NCBI GenBank assembly: GCA_012295275.1
Contig: CM022672.1
Location: forward strand, 4,366,443 to 4,430,442
From: Chrysomallon squamiferum
Taxonomy: Eukaryota; Mollusca; Gastropoda; Neomphalida; Peltospiridae
Length of the DNA: 64,000 bases
Direction of reading: 5' to 3'
Shown: positions 13,358 to 26,904 of the stretch, piece by piece
Position numbering within the stretch: position 1 is the first letter of the stretch
How the letters are laid out: every line of letters starts with the position of its first letter
Program-made: the position numbers and the translations under genes
Notes under the pieces: generated by a model
Told to the model about the DNA's origin: nothing
Database searches by the model: none
What the model saw: the letters and a program-made list of their open reading frames with translations, nothing else

Positions 13358-14894
13358 TTCCGTCAGTCAATATAATTTATTTATTTTGGTTGTAGTAAAA
13401 TAAAATAAAAATAATAGAAATTAAATAAAATAAATGAATAATAAAAAGTGGCATGGAAATGACAAATAAATTAAGTTAATTTCATCACTCATCATTTTAC
13501 ACATCATCTCTGAAATTAGAGTTAATTTAAATATATTGTCCAGTTAATTAAAATAATAATATTTCTGTAATATTAAATCTCTATGAGCATTAGTGATTCT
13601 ATTGATAACGAAATAACTGCTTCCGGGTGATAATAATGAACACGATTCGAAACGCATATCAAACGTCACACAACAAAGTTTGCAGTTTTTTTCATCTCAT
13701 ATCATCCTTTGCCCCGTGTCGTCTGCCTTTTCGTTTATCCGCCATTTTCGTCTGCCCAGTATCCTATTTGGTCCCGTTTATGTCGGATAATTGGAATTCT
13801 GTTGTACAGTAACATGGAGAAAGCAGACGAGGATATCTAGAATTGCGGGAAGTCACGTGAGCTGTAGCTCTGCCAGACGAGAAATGTAATTGGATTACTT
13901 AAATGTACGTTTGGCATGATTTGACGAGCCTCGTTCTCGGGAACCTCTGATTATCTCATCTGTTGTTACCAGTGACAAACTTATTGATTTGAGTAATTCC
14001 TGTAAACAGTTGCCCTGAATGAATGAATGGATGTTTGTTTAATTATATCCCAGCGTATTTCAACAGTAATGGTTGCTAGGTGATAACGGTGGTACTGAAA
14101 GGGTACTATTTGTTTCGTTGATGAAGCAGCAGTATTAAATGTAAATAGGAAAACACACACAACAGCCTTTGATAAACAAACACGCATGCATTTGATTGTT
14201 TGTCATGTCGTGATTGGACTTGGTCCGCCTGTACGTTCCCGAATAGTGTCTATGTGCAAAGTCTAATCATAAGTACACAAGACAGAGAATATTCACACAT
14301 TAATACATGCATACATATGTACCTCTACTGCATTCATACCTCTACTGCAATATATATATATATATACATACACATATATATATTTACACATACAAACACA
14401 CATCCAGATAGATATACAGTAAATTGTATTGTTGTGGTGGGATACTAGAATTCTATAGTCAGTATTACTTATATGGGTTCTAGCGTTTCACAGAAGTACC
14501 CACTGGTGGAATTTCAAGACATGACCAGGACTAGGGTGATGTGACGTCATTTTATTTCAGTGTCTGGCGCATCAGCTCGTTTTTGCAAATCCTCGAGAGC
14601 TCCTTGCAGCAACATGTTACCTGATAAGTCAGCAGCTTGACAACTGGAGCACAGAAACAGCAAGTTTTTGCGACACGTAACTGTCTAATTTTTACTCGAA
14701 ATTATTAACTCTGAGTAAAAGCTGATACCAGAAAAAAAAATCCAATAGTATCCCTAAGTTACCCGGTAGACCACAGTTTCCTGCGTCCTTATGAAAAATT
14801 TCGCGGAGGTGAAAAAAAACAAACAAACAAAAAAATTCTTTATTAAACCTTTATGTCTGGAAAGTCTATAAAAGAACGACTGGAGTAGCCTGGA

Positions 14895-14962
<68 letters not shown>

Positions 14963-14970
14963 TGATGATG

Positions 14971-15007
<37 letters not shown>

Positions 15008-15149
15008 TGATGATGATGATGATTATGATGATGATGATGGTAATGATGGTAATAATAATGACGATGATCGAAATACTAATACTAATACTATTACCACTAC
15101 TGCGACTACTAGTTCAACTACTACTAATAGTAATAATAATAATAATTAC
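14895..15149 (+). repeat. AAT/GAT/ACT trinucleotide cluster
   Basis: About 65 bp of AAT, then interspersed GAT and AAT, then ACT-type triplets. The ATG-rich frame across it is only repeat. Confidence 0.95.
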
Positions 15150-15673
15150 TAAAACATCCACACAAAAAAAAAAAAATAATAATAAAAAAAAATCGAAAGT
15201 AAATTATATATATAATAACAATAATAAATAAATAAATAATACAAAATAAAAACCCTATGAACCCCGAAAAAAACTCCAAAAAACCAACAATAAACGCCTG
15301 AAAAAAAGAAACAAACAAAATATAAGGTAAATATAAAAATAAAAACGAAAGTGAAAATTTAACAACATGTACTAAGAAAGACTCGATCCCACGTCTGTGA
15401 GAAAACTCAAACACAAATGCACTTAGGCTGCTTGCCAAATATTTTCGTACAGCGACGTGTGAATGAACTGGAATACTTACAGCCCACGCACTTTCCCTCT
15501 CTTTGAGTTCCTATAGTGATCGATTGTGCTGTGACGTCAGAGATTTGTTCAGCCAGGAGAAAAGATTCTTTACGGTTTGTTTTAGTGATAGCAGTTTTTA
15601 AATTTTATTTATTTATCTTAGTTAAAGGGGGGAAAAATATGAAAAAAATTCCTTTTTATTTATTATTATTTTC

Positions 15674-15815
15674 TGGTAAATGCCACATATTTGTGAGATG
15701 GCAATATATTTTTTGGGAGATGGTTTAAGCTGGTTGCATGATCTGAAATCTGGTAAATGCCACATATTTGTGAGATGGTAATATGAGTTTGTTTTGATTA
15801 ATTCATACAGACACA
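15674..15815 (-). repeat. Inverted partial copy of the 79-bp satellite
   Basis: tggtaaatgccacatatttg occurs at 15674 and 15751 (77-bp period). It is the reverse complement of the unit in the array at 17465-18000, so the same family lies in opposite orientation 1.7 kb away. Confidence 0.85.
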
Positions 15816-17464
15816 CCACATACATATATGCAGACATATATATATATATATATATACATACATACATACTTACATATGTACATGCATATTAAATTCATAC
15901 TTTCATTCGTAATGACAATTATAACGGTGGTGATGATATTATTTATTTATTTATTTCCTTTCGAATTATTACTAAATACATTTTAATACAAAGATAAAAT
16001 AAAATAAAATAAAGAAGTCAAGAAACAGAAGGAAAGATCAACGAACGAATAAGGAAGAAGTACTTCACCTACGATTCGCATGCTGAAAAGAGAATCAGAA
16101 CTTACACAACACTCGTCTGTACTTAGTACAACTGTAACGAGAAGACGTACACACATCTTGAATGCCACATGCAGTCAAATCTGTCAACGGATCCACCCAT
16201 TTATCAGATAACAGCTCGTCCGTTCGTCCGGTGGGCGGAAACATCATCATGTAGAGTTAATCATGTGGTCAGCGTTGAAAACTGATGCAGATAACGGTTA
16301 TTACCTCTCAGTAGTTTTCGGTTTGGCATTACGAGGCAGGAAAAAAATCTTTTACTTAAAGACCCATTCGAAACAGTTTTAATCTACGTGTATATCCATT
16401 ACTGCCATTCATGTTATTAAGTATGATGTGCAGTAGGGGGAAAAAAAAAAAAAAGACAGAAATGAATTTTCACAACATTTACATCATATACATAAAAGCA
16501 CAGACACATACACAAATACGTTCAGAAACACACATATCCACACATACAAATAAGATATACGCATACACACTTACAAATACACATACACACTCATGTATAC
16601 GTATGCACATACAAAAGCACACACACCGTCACATACATGTACAGAAAAAACACACACAAACATACACATATATAAATACAGATACATACACACAGAGAAA
16701 AACAAAAACACAAAACCCCACAACGAGCAACAGTAACATCAGCAGAGCTGTAGTTTTACTTAATATCATTTGTTAAGATAAAAACAATTCCTTCACCGAC
16801 GCATCTGTTTAATGCCTGATACCATTTTCAATCTCAAATCTCACTATTCTCACATATCTTAGAAAGTACAAAATCCGCCTCTCATGAAACTGACGCTCAC
16901 TCATTAGCTCAAAACTTTGAACATTAAGATACTGTCTTACAAATAAATAACCATTTGACAAGAAACTGATACCACTAAACAGCTAAGTTCCACGTCAAGA
17001 CAATTTCGTCGTCTTTGATGACGCCAAACCCTTTCTTTTGTTCGGTATACCATGTCATAAAATGATGCCATCAGTTAACAAACAAACCTGTACCATTCCA
17101 CGACAAGCAAAAATAATCTGAGAAGATCGGTACCATCACACGGAAAGAAACCAAGCAGGCAGGTGTTGGAAGTAGGATCACACAGCAGTTTGGTGTTTCA
17201 CAGTCTCATACATCAATTTATCGTATATCAAATCTATGCAGTTTCATAACAAAGTCATATCGTTTGACGAATGTGGCTTCTAAAAAAAACCTCATAACCA
17301 TTTAATCATGTCACATCATCTGAGAATAAGCATTCTTATCGGTTTCTGGAAAGGTTGTATGATTTTACGAAAGACTCATCGAGGTTCACATATCGTCTCT
17401 CAAAAGAACAATGTCCCACAGAAAGTTTTGTCTTGTTTTCATCTTACGATAAAACATGTAAGAC
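15816..17464. other. Gene-free DNA between inverted satellite copies
   Basis: TA/CATA tract at 15836-15885 and degenerate CACATA repeats at 16497-16710. The remainder is non-repetitive with no recognised gene. Confidence 0.5.
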
Positions 17465-18000
17465 ATCTCAGAACGTCTTGACATACCATCTCACAAATAT
17501 GTGGCATTTGCCAGATTTCAGACAGATCAGTCTGCTTATAAAATCCCACTATATTATCATCTCACAAAATTATATTACCAGCTTACATCATCTCAAAGCA
17601 AACACATATTACCATCTCACAAATATTGTGACATTTACCAAATCTCAAACTATACAATCAGCTTATCAGAGCTCTAAAAAAAAAAAAAAAAAAAAAAAAT
17701 ATCACATATTACCTTCAGACATATGTTTGACATTTACTCTGTAACCAGTTTATATCTTCTTTGAACAAACTCATACTACCATCTCACTTATATGTGGCAT
17801 TTACCAAACCTCAAACCATACAACCAGCTTACACCATCTCAAAACAAACTCATACTACCATCTCACAAATATGTGGCATTTACCAAACCTCAAACCATGT
17901 AACCAGCTTACACCATCTGAAAACAAACTCATACTACCATCTCACAAATATGTGGCATTTACCAGATTTCAAACCATACAACCAGCTTAAACCGTCTCAC
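17465..18000 (+). repeat. 79-bp satellite array, about 6-7 copies
   Basis: atgtggcat recurs at 17499, 17792, 17871 and 17950, the last three exactly 79 bp apart. Degenerate copies lie between (around 17572, 17627 and 17720), one interrupted by an A run (17675-17699). Each unit reads catctcacaaatatgtggca, then tttaccaaacctcaaacc, then a variable tail. Translated repeats such as YHLTNMWHLPDF are by-products. Confidence 0.9.
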
Positions 18001-18339
18001 CAGTTTTTGTCACCTTCTCATCTGACAAGGAGCAGATAACGATTTGCTTGCAGCTGCATTGTCTGTTGAGAACGCGAGACTAATGGGCCGTGGCGAGCAC
18101 GCAGATAAAGAGATAGATGAAACACGCGTGGGAGGATGCTCCTAATAATGGGAACTCGTTAAAATGGCCCGCATTCGCTGTAACTAAAGTGGAGATGTCA
18201 GTGGCATCTGAGACTGAGATAACGTTATTGATTCTGCTCGGTTAGAAATTTCCTGCCAGAACCAGGAAGAATTTCAAACTCTCTCACAATGTTCTTTCAT
18301 GTTTGGCAGGAATCTAGTTCAGCTACGTTCACGTTCACG

Positions 18340-18394
<55 letters not shown>

Positions 18395-19369
18395 TTATAT
18401 TTCTGGAGGTGGTCTGTAAATATTTCTATGTACATACTGTACTGTGAAGTTCTGTACAAATCATATCCAACTCATAAAACAGGCTGTCTCAAAATCATAT
18501 ATGTAAGCAAGCGAATTGCAGTCTGTCTTTAATAAACACACACACACACACACACACAAACATACTACATATACACATATATACGTATATAAGTATATGC
18601 AAAAATCACATACGTACGTACATACATACATACTACAAAGTTGCATACATACATACATAGTCACAAATATGAACACATAAATGCACCTAAAATTTCTCAG
18701 TCTCATGACTTCACTGATCGCTGTTGATCATGCAGTCTTGAAGAAAAGTAGAAATGGTTGCATCTCATTCTCGGATCACATTCTTCTGTACAGGCCTAGA
18801 GCTGATGGAAGTAATCATTTGAGACTGCACAAACTTACAGATTCTACAGTTGTTCTTACAGGTATTTTCACACCAATCAGCAGATGTGCGGTCTTCCCAT
18901 GTCTTGCTAAAGCCAGCTTCGCGACCAGTTTTAAAACCAAAACTTCATCCCTGGTCCTCTCAGATCTGAGATTTCAGTCTTGCTCCTATGCACATATCAC
19001 TGTCCAACTGAAACGTGTCTGCTGCTAGTTTTCTCTGAACGTAATTTAACATAGCCAGATAATAATTCTTGTAAATGGAATAAAAGAATACAGAAGATTT
19101 GACGTTTCAAGACATCACAACAAAACTTTGTTAATAATGATTTATTTGTTTTCCCCATTCATACTTTCAGCTATGATTGTAGTGATAAGAAAAAGGAAAC
19201 CCGTCACTTTGAGCTAATTTTATTGACTGGAAGCAAGAATCTTTAATATCACCTTCCAGGTGACAGGAAAACAAATACAATAAACTGTAGCAAGATTTTC
19301 AGTAAAAACTATTTCCAAAATATTGTACATTCGAGTTTATACAGTTTAACTGTGCACGCACACACACAC

Positions 19370-19405
<36 letters not shown>

Positions 19406-19679
19406 TACATACAAATTCTATATGCATGCACTCTTATGCATTTGCATGTACGTATGTATTCATAGACCCACATAATCACGCCTTTGACCATTATTAAAAT
19501 AAAAATATGTTTTTAGCATGTAATAAAAACTCTGTTGATACTTGGACGTGTAGAGGTGTTGGTAAACATTAATTCAATATCTCCATTTTCGTGTAAATAT
19601 TGTCATAATTTGTTTTCCTAGGATCCACATAACAGTGCAGTGATACCGACCTTGGCTCAGGACGAACTAAATTTAACAC

Positions 19680-19945
19680 TTTCAAGGGGCGGATCAAGAT
19701 TTTAACAAAAAGGGGATTCCTTGATTATTGTAGAAGTATTTTTAAAATGAAATAAACTTACAAATAAGTAAAGTTAAAAAAGAAAAAGAAAAAGAAGAAA
19801 AAAAAAATAAACGGTAAAAATTAGGAATGGCGTATTCGTGTGACCCTCCTTTAGCTGTGACCCTCCATTGGGTGTGACCCTTCACTGGGTGTGACCCTCC
19901 ACTGGGTTTGACCCTCCAATGGACCCCCTTAAGATATCGGCTCAG
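19680..19945 (+). mobile_element. Possible decayed non-autonomous element with an internal 17-bp minisatellite
   Basis: caaggggcggatcaagattt near 19682 and the inverted-looking ggacccccttaagatatcgg (19921-19940) resemble the two ends of short G-rich-ended elements. Between them lies the 17-bp array. No target duplication is visible. Confidence 0.3.
19839..19923 (+). repeat. 17-bp minisatellite, 5 copies
   Basis: tgaccct recurs at 19841, 19858, 19875, 19892 and 19909, exactly 17 bp apart. The unit is tgaccctccactgggtg with few changes. Confidence 0.95.
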
Positions 19946-20225
19946 TTTTGCTGTATTTTCGTGTGTTACTCGTAAATTCTTCATTACCTTGGTCGAAAAG
20001 ACATTTCTAAGCCATTTATCGATTTCGTTTTGCTTCCATAAATCAATAATTCCAATCAAAAATGCGCTTCATTCACGAGAGGCATACGCATTTCGTAAAC
20101 AAATGCCTAATAAAGTTTGTCGAGCAGGCTGTATTTAATATTAATTCTGTAAATTCAGAATTAGTAGTAGCTGTTGTTTTAGCTACAACAGCAGCATTAG
20201 TGGTAAAAGAGTAGAAATGGTGTGA

Positions 20226-20279
<54 letters not shown>

Positions 20280-20552
20280 TAACAATAGTGGTGGTAGAGA
20301 TGGTGTTAATAGTAGTAGTAGTAGTAGTAGATGTTGTTGTAGACGTTATAAAAAATGTATTCTATAATACTTATAGAAAAGACGTTTTTATAATCGCTAA
20401 TATTTGGACCAAATATTTTTTTTTTTCTCTCAAAACTGAAAACGGTTAATCAGTCGGCAAGCTATGAAATGACATCGAAATTTCGCTGACAAAAACAAGT
20501 TTAAATTTTTGGCATCCTGTTCATTCGCAATTCTTTGCTTATTGTCTTTCGG

Positions 20553-20588
20553 CTTCTTCTCCTTCTTCTTCTTCTTCTTCTTCTTCTT

Positions 20589-20619
<31 letters not shown>

Positions 20620-20636
20620 TTATTATTATTATTATT
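20553..20636 (+). repeat. TTC then TTA trinucleotide tract
   Basis: About 20 TTC units, then TTA. A mirror-symmetric polypyrimidine stretch, capable in principle of triplex DNA. Confidence 0.95.
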
Positions 20637-20933
20637 TTGTAATTCTAGTCTTCAGCTTGTTACCGTGGTTTTTTCGATTTCACTTTATAAAGCCTTCTTG
20701 AAAGAAAGAAAATGCGGTTATATATATAACTCAAAAATTCAAAAGAAACTTGTATTGTAAATGTAAAGAAAAATCTAACTTATTTTCTCTGCCGGAAAAA
20801 AGAACAAAAAAGTTTTAAAAAATTTAAAAAAAACACATGACAAATTCAAGAAATTTCAATTCATCCGTCGATCAAATTCATTCATCACACCATCCATTCA
20901 TCCATAAACATATCTGTATTTTTCTATGTTTCT

Positions 20934-21034
20934 CAGTACAAAAAATCAAAATAAGAAATTAAAGGTTAATCTCCTTCTAAAAGATTAATGTTTAATCAGT
21001 ATAAAAAATCAAAATAAGAAATTAATGGTTAATC
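20934..21034 (+). repeat. 63-bp direct duplication
   Basis: A 37-bp block starting cagtacaaaaaatcaaaata at 20934 recurs at 20997 with two substitutions. Confidence 0.85.
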
Positions 21035-21059
21035 AGTACAGTAATAATAAAAATAATAA

Positions 21060-21092
<33 letters not shown>

Positions 21093-21260
21093 GAATGATA
21101 AATGATGACAACAACATAATAATAATAATGATGATGATAAATGAGATGATGGTGATGATAAATAATGACAAAAAAATAATAACAATAATAATAACAATAA
21201 TAATAATGATAAATAATAATAATAATCATAATGATAAATAATAATAATAATGATAAACAG

Positions 21261-21325
<65 letters not shown>

Positions 21326-22686
21326 TTTATTCAGTTTAATATCTGTTCAGTAAGGAAACAGTTTAATATCTTTGTAAAGTGTCTACATACACTTCCGGGA
21401 AGCAGTTGCCAAGGAGAGCGATTATGAAAGCTGTAATAGCAGCTGCCATGTTTTACCCGGTTGCCGTGGTTACTCTGCAACATAAGTATGCGGATATAAG
21501 TAAACAGATTTTCTTCCTGGCTCTGGCAGAAAGTTTTTAACGTGAAATGAATAAATAATGTAATGATTAAAACAGAACGGTATGAATTAGTATTATAAAA
21601 ATAAATGAAACAGAAAACTCAGAATTAATTTTAAAAATAATTTAAAATTAATCAATTTATATATTTTTATGCCAACAAAAAAAAAAAAAAAAAAAAAGTT
21701 AAAAAATAAAAAATAAAAAAAAAGCAAAAGTAAATAACAGTATTCAAGAAAATTAGGCAATTATTTTTTTTTTTTTTTTTTTCGAAACTGTACCCCCTTA
21801 ATCCAAACCGGTTTTTGAATATTGAAAACTAATCTTCTTTTCAAACACGTGGTTGTTATTGAGAGAAATACAGGTAAAAGATTATTTATCCAAACAAAAA
21901 CTGGAAACCGAGCTCTGGATTTTCCAGTTTTCTGGTACCAAGGTTTAATACAGACTTTAATATAACACAAACAATGAAAAGTAAAGGATGGAACTGTATT
22001 TAACAGAAACTTAAAAATTACTACGCTCACAAAAGCGGTTTTCTAGAAGCCGGATGAATGGTTCTGTACCTGTATTGACGTCATTAAATAAAAAAAAAAA
22101 AAAAACATCAAATAATAATTTATAAAATTCCATTTGTAACAAAACTAATGTTTACAAAAAGCACCGAGACTCGGTATGTTAAAAACAATAATCAATAAAC
22201 AACATAATAAACATCATTAAAAAAAAAAAAAAATTCACAAATCTAATTACAACAACAACAACAAATTTTAATTAGTAATTAGTAATTTGAGTTGCCTTGT
22301 AGCAGACAGTACACTTAAAAGTGTACGATGTTGACAGAAAATATCCTAGCCTAAACAGACTAACTGACCCCATACAAATATGTTGTTGCTTGTATTCAAG
22401 ACGAAATATTAATTACCATAAATGCAAAGTTAGTACGCAACAAACTTTATTAGGTTGTCGTCGCGACTTTAGTAAGTTTTCCGTGGCTGCGAGTGATTAC
22501 GGAGTTGACCGAGTTTCAAAGAAGCGTGATTTATTGGAACTGCTTTCCCGCCTACTCGAGTACAGATACATGGCAAAAGATGAAGACACTTGTGAAGCTT
22601 GCTTCGTAGACAGACGAGTGTTTGATCATACAGAACTGAGTCCAAATGGTTTCTTTAAAGTCAAATACAAATATCCACAAAATATT

Positions 22687-22730
<44 letters not shown>

Positions 22731-23043
22731 TAATAATAAAAAAAGAAAGAAAGAAAGAAAGATATGAAAAAACAATAAATAATGAGAAAATAAATAACAG
22801 TTAAAAAAAAAAGAAGAAAGAAATAATAATTAAAAAATAATATATAAATTAATTAATAAATAAATTACAAATCAAAATGAAACTGTGTGGTCATTGCAAA
22901 TAATGAAAGGAAATAAAATAAAATTATAATAAATTAAGTGTTGACATCCAGAACCCCCCCCCACAGGATTTTTGAAGAACTGTACACGTACTCACGCACA
23001 CACACACACACACACACACTCACACATATATACATACATAAAT

Positions 23044-23108
23044 GTCTGTCTGTCTATCTATCTATCTGTATATCTATCTGTCTGTCTATCTATCTATCTA
23101 TCTATCTA

Positions 23109-23165
<57 letters not shown>

Positions 23166-23166
23166 G
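23044..23166 (+). repeat. TCTG/TCTA tetranucleotide tract
   Basis: Interleaved TCTG and TCTA units end in about 16 pure TCTG units. Confidence 0.95.
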
Positions 23167-23436
23167 TATAAAAGCTCTTGCTGTTAGCTGATAATTATAA
23201 TTACATGTAACGTTTAAAACAAAAGTTTCTATTAATGGATACAAATGTGTTAAGAGTTTTACTTGAAGGTGTAATCACGTGTTCGGGTGTTGTTAAAACT
23301 ACATAAATTTGTATGTCCAGCAAATGTAAGATCTACCACTACTTTCTTTTCTCAAATTTTCTAACCTGTATACTAAAAAATACTTAAGTGCAAAAATGTA
23401 AGACCACTGAACTCTCTCTGTTTATTTATTATTTTA

Positions 23437-23481
<45 letters not shown>

Positions 23482-23914
23482 TATTAATTAATTAATTTAT
23501 TTATTTATTTATTTTTTTTTTTTTTTGGGGGGTCTATAACACTGAAACACACTCAAGCTAATACTGTATTAACCGGTCTCTTGAACCATGAGCCCACCAC
23601 GAGCGTGCTTTGCGACGTCTTTCTCCGATACGATCATTACGAAACTGTTTCTCAGATCTGTGAGCAGCAAGTTATCCCCCCCACACACACAGCGCGTGTA
23701 TAGTGTCTGATTAAAACTTATCTGATCAAGTTTAACGCAGGGATAACTTACAAAACGTCGTGAGCACGCTTGTTAATTTCACTGCGGGGGCGGCCATTGT
23801 GTCCGAAAACTCGACCATTGTCCTCAAGTGTTCGTGCTGTTCTTGGTAACACCGAGAGTTGAAAAAAGAGACCGATATACTGATGTATTGTTACAAACTT
23901 TACTCAGAGAAATG

Positions 23915-24330
23915 CGTGTTGATCTGTCTACTTTAATACGCTGATAGATTTATGATATTCGATCTATCTGCTTAGAAAGATGTATTGGTATAATTTATAT
24001 TATATATGACTCGTCTGTTTAGAAAGATATATTGATGTAGTTATTCCAGCTGACAGGTCTGCTTTAAGAAGATATATTGATATAATTATTATATTTGACC
24101 CGTCATATTCAGAAAGATATACTGATATAATTATTATATTTGACCCGTCGTATTCAGAAAGATATATTGGTATAATTATTGTATCTGACCCGTCTGTTTA
24201 GAACGATATATTCATAGGTTTATTATAAATATTTGATCTGTCTGCTTAGAAAGATGTAGTGATATGTTTATTGCAGTTTATCATTTTGCTAATATTGATC
24301 TATTGATACGCTGTTGAAGTTGGTCTGTTT
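23915..24330 (+). repeat. 45-bp minisatellite, about 8 degenerate copies
   Basis: gacccgtc occurs at 24097, 24142 and 24187 (45-bp spacing). Weaker copies on either side share agaaagatatattgat and a gatctgtctgcttaga-like stretch. Confidence 0.85.
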
Positions 24331-25908
24331 ACTTAGAATTCTGAGTTTCCAAGCAGCGCAATACCTCGACGTCATGGACGTTCCTGTTTTCAAAATATTC
24401 AATGATCAATGATACTGTTTCTTTTATCAAATTTAATACATTATTAATGCCGAAAAAGAAATTTGGCATATATATATATATATATATATGGTATGTATGT
24501 GGGTGTTTGTTGGTTTATGTAGAGATGGATGTACGTTTATTATGTATAAAATTATAAATATGTATATATTTGTGTGTATGTATGTATGTATATATGTATG
24601 TGTCTGACTCTCTGTGTGTGTGTATATTTATGTATGTCTGTATGTATGCATTGTCTGACATTTAGACACCCTCGTTCTTCTTCATCCTCTTTTTGAGAGA
24701 TTAACAAATGGACTGAGGCGTTACTTAACAAAACAACACAAAAAACTGTTTTCTTGTTCAACACAAATTAAATTAGCCACGGTTCTTTTTAACACGTACA
24801 TTTCAGCAGAACACCTTTTCTTTTCCCCCAAGCCTCTGCCTCGCTCCCCCGCGCAGTCTTGTAAACGGGAGTAACTAACACCACGCATTAGACATCATAG
24901 CTTTCAAAGAAGACGAAGAAGACAAAAACTGGCATGCAAAAAACAATAAAAAAAAAAAAAAAAAAAACGCGAAGTCGGCGAAGTAAATTCTCTTGGTGTA
25001 TTCTGACAAGTAGTGGGCGTTGTGGCGGGCTGGAAGATGGCGCCACGGCATCGACAACGTAGTCTGGGAGAAAGATCTGCATAATCCGACCGTTTTAATC
25101 TACAGCAGCGACGACGTTGCTAGAACAAATTATCATTAGCACGTAATGAAATGATGCAACGGATGTGTTAAATACTCCTCGTTTTCACTGTTATCAGTTG
25201 TTAGATGGTGGACACTTTTGTGTTGCATAATCGTTGATTGCAATGAATGAAAGATTTGTTATGCCTTGATAATGATATTGTACAAAACTAAACCATACTT
25301 TTGTGGTTTTTTAAAAAAAAAACCTTAAAAAAATATATATATACTCAGGTAATATAAATGAATAAAACGCGCTAGTTCTTTTTGCATAAAGAAATCTGTT
25401 TGGGGACTTTACTTTACATAAAGGTGAAAATGCATAACATAAAATTTTAATCTGGAACCTAGCTGTAAAGATTAAAACAAAAAGAAAAGAAAAAAAAAAA
25501 AAAAAAGAATATGTCGATCCATTCTTGTGGTTATCATATAAACTTAAATATTCTTGATTATGAGAACAAACAGAAAAATGATTCTACTTTTATATGTATA
25601 TAAATATTCTAAAATGAACATAACAGTTTTACTCATCGTGATTAATGAGAAGTTATGATTCTACCTGGATGCGCACCTGGTCTGCAATGTTTTATTGATG
25701 AAGGTCGATTTTCCCTTTCTTTCTACCACGTCTAGTGTTAAATCTTTAATGCCATTTTAGGTATGCATACTTATATATCGACATAACTGACTTGTTTTGT
25801 GTATAGATACTCAAAGAACCGAGTAAACAAAATTGATCATCTTCAGAAAGCACATACAAATTCAAAGTAAAGAAATGACACCAAGTAGCTACGCAACAAA
25901 CAGACACA

Positions 25909-25944
<36 letters not shown>

Positions 25945-26061
25945 GACAAACACAAACACACAAAACGATCGGCTTTAAAATCTCAAAGATCTAAAATCAT
26001 ACCTAATAAGTGTTAGCTATTTGGAGAAATATGAATATTAAATATTTCTTTTAATTACCAT

Positions 26062-26100
<39 letters not shown>

Positions 26101-26688
26101 CTACCACAACTACAATACTACTGCTACTATTACAACTACAACTGTTAGTACTACTACCACTTCTATAACTACTACAGCTACTACTACAACAACTATTACT
26201 AATACAAACTATAATTACTACTGCTGCTACTACCACCATGAAAAAGGAGAAAGTGAAGAAAATGAAGATGACGATGACGAAGAAACAGAAGACAATTTAA
26301 AAAAAAATTAATAAAAATAAAAATAAAAATAAAAAAGCAATAATTACAATGGAAGTAATTAAATTAGGAGAGACATTTTTTTTTTTTCAGATAGTTTATC
26401 ATGAATTAGAAACTGGTAATTGTTAACCTCTGCGGTTCAAGAATTAAAAATGAATCGTATTTCTACGTAATTTCTTCGGCCTGAGAAAAACAACTAGTAT
26501 AGATTTGTTACCTGTAAGTGCACGTGTTAGCCTGACAGTGAGAATCGATACATATTCCAAGGTCGTGGCAGAGTAAACAATAATTAAAATTTAATGATGA
26601 CATCCGTAAAGTTAATTAGAGTAAATAAGAAAATAAAAAAATAAAAAAATAAATAAATCGTTATCGCTGTCATTACGTATGAATAAAT

Positions 26689-26731
26689 GTATGTATGTAT
26701 GTATGTATGTATGTATGTATGTATGTATGTA

Positions 26732-26768
<37 letters not shown>

Positions 26769-26793
26769 ATGTATGTATGTATGTATGTATGTA

Positions 26794-26824
<31 letters not shown>

Positions 26825-26904
26825 ATGTATGTATGTATGTATGTATGTATGTATGTATGTATGTATGTATGTATGTATGTATGCATGTGTGTATGTATGT
26901 ATGT
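26689..26904 (+). repeat. GTAT/GT microsatellite
   Basis: Over 200 bp of GTAT units with two embedded GT runs. Every frame is open on both strands (MYVC and YIHT repeats). Confidence 0.97.

Larger units (their letters stand above)
9018..15673. other. Gene-free DNA dominated by simple repeats
   Basis: Tracts: AAAT/AAT 9137-9265; A 9482-9514; AC/ATAC/TA cluster 9780-10112; TA/TGTA/CATA 10671-10850; TTG/TTA/TAG 11205-11330; TA 12244-12283; A 13008-13032; CA 13261-13355; AAT/GAT 14895-15060. Higher-complexity patches at 13640-13960 (YY1-like CCGCCATTTT, GTCACGTGA at 13852) and 14450-14700 (CRE at 14542) have no recognised gene. Confidence 0.6.
18001..23914. other. Gene-free DNA with microsatellites and small duplications
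   Basis: AC at 18341-18391, 18537-18559 and 19352-19403; AAT at 20228-20279; TTC/TTA at 20553-20636; AAT cluster 21041-21325; AAT 22684-22738; TCTG/TCTA 23044-23166; ATT 23431-23480. Non-repetitive frames at 18681-19028 and 22321-22690 match no known family. Confidence 0.6.

Noticed and set aside
17465-18000. Regularly spaced repeat that might suggest a CRISPR-like array
   Set aside because: Direct 79-bp satellite without unique spacers, in eukaryotic DNA.
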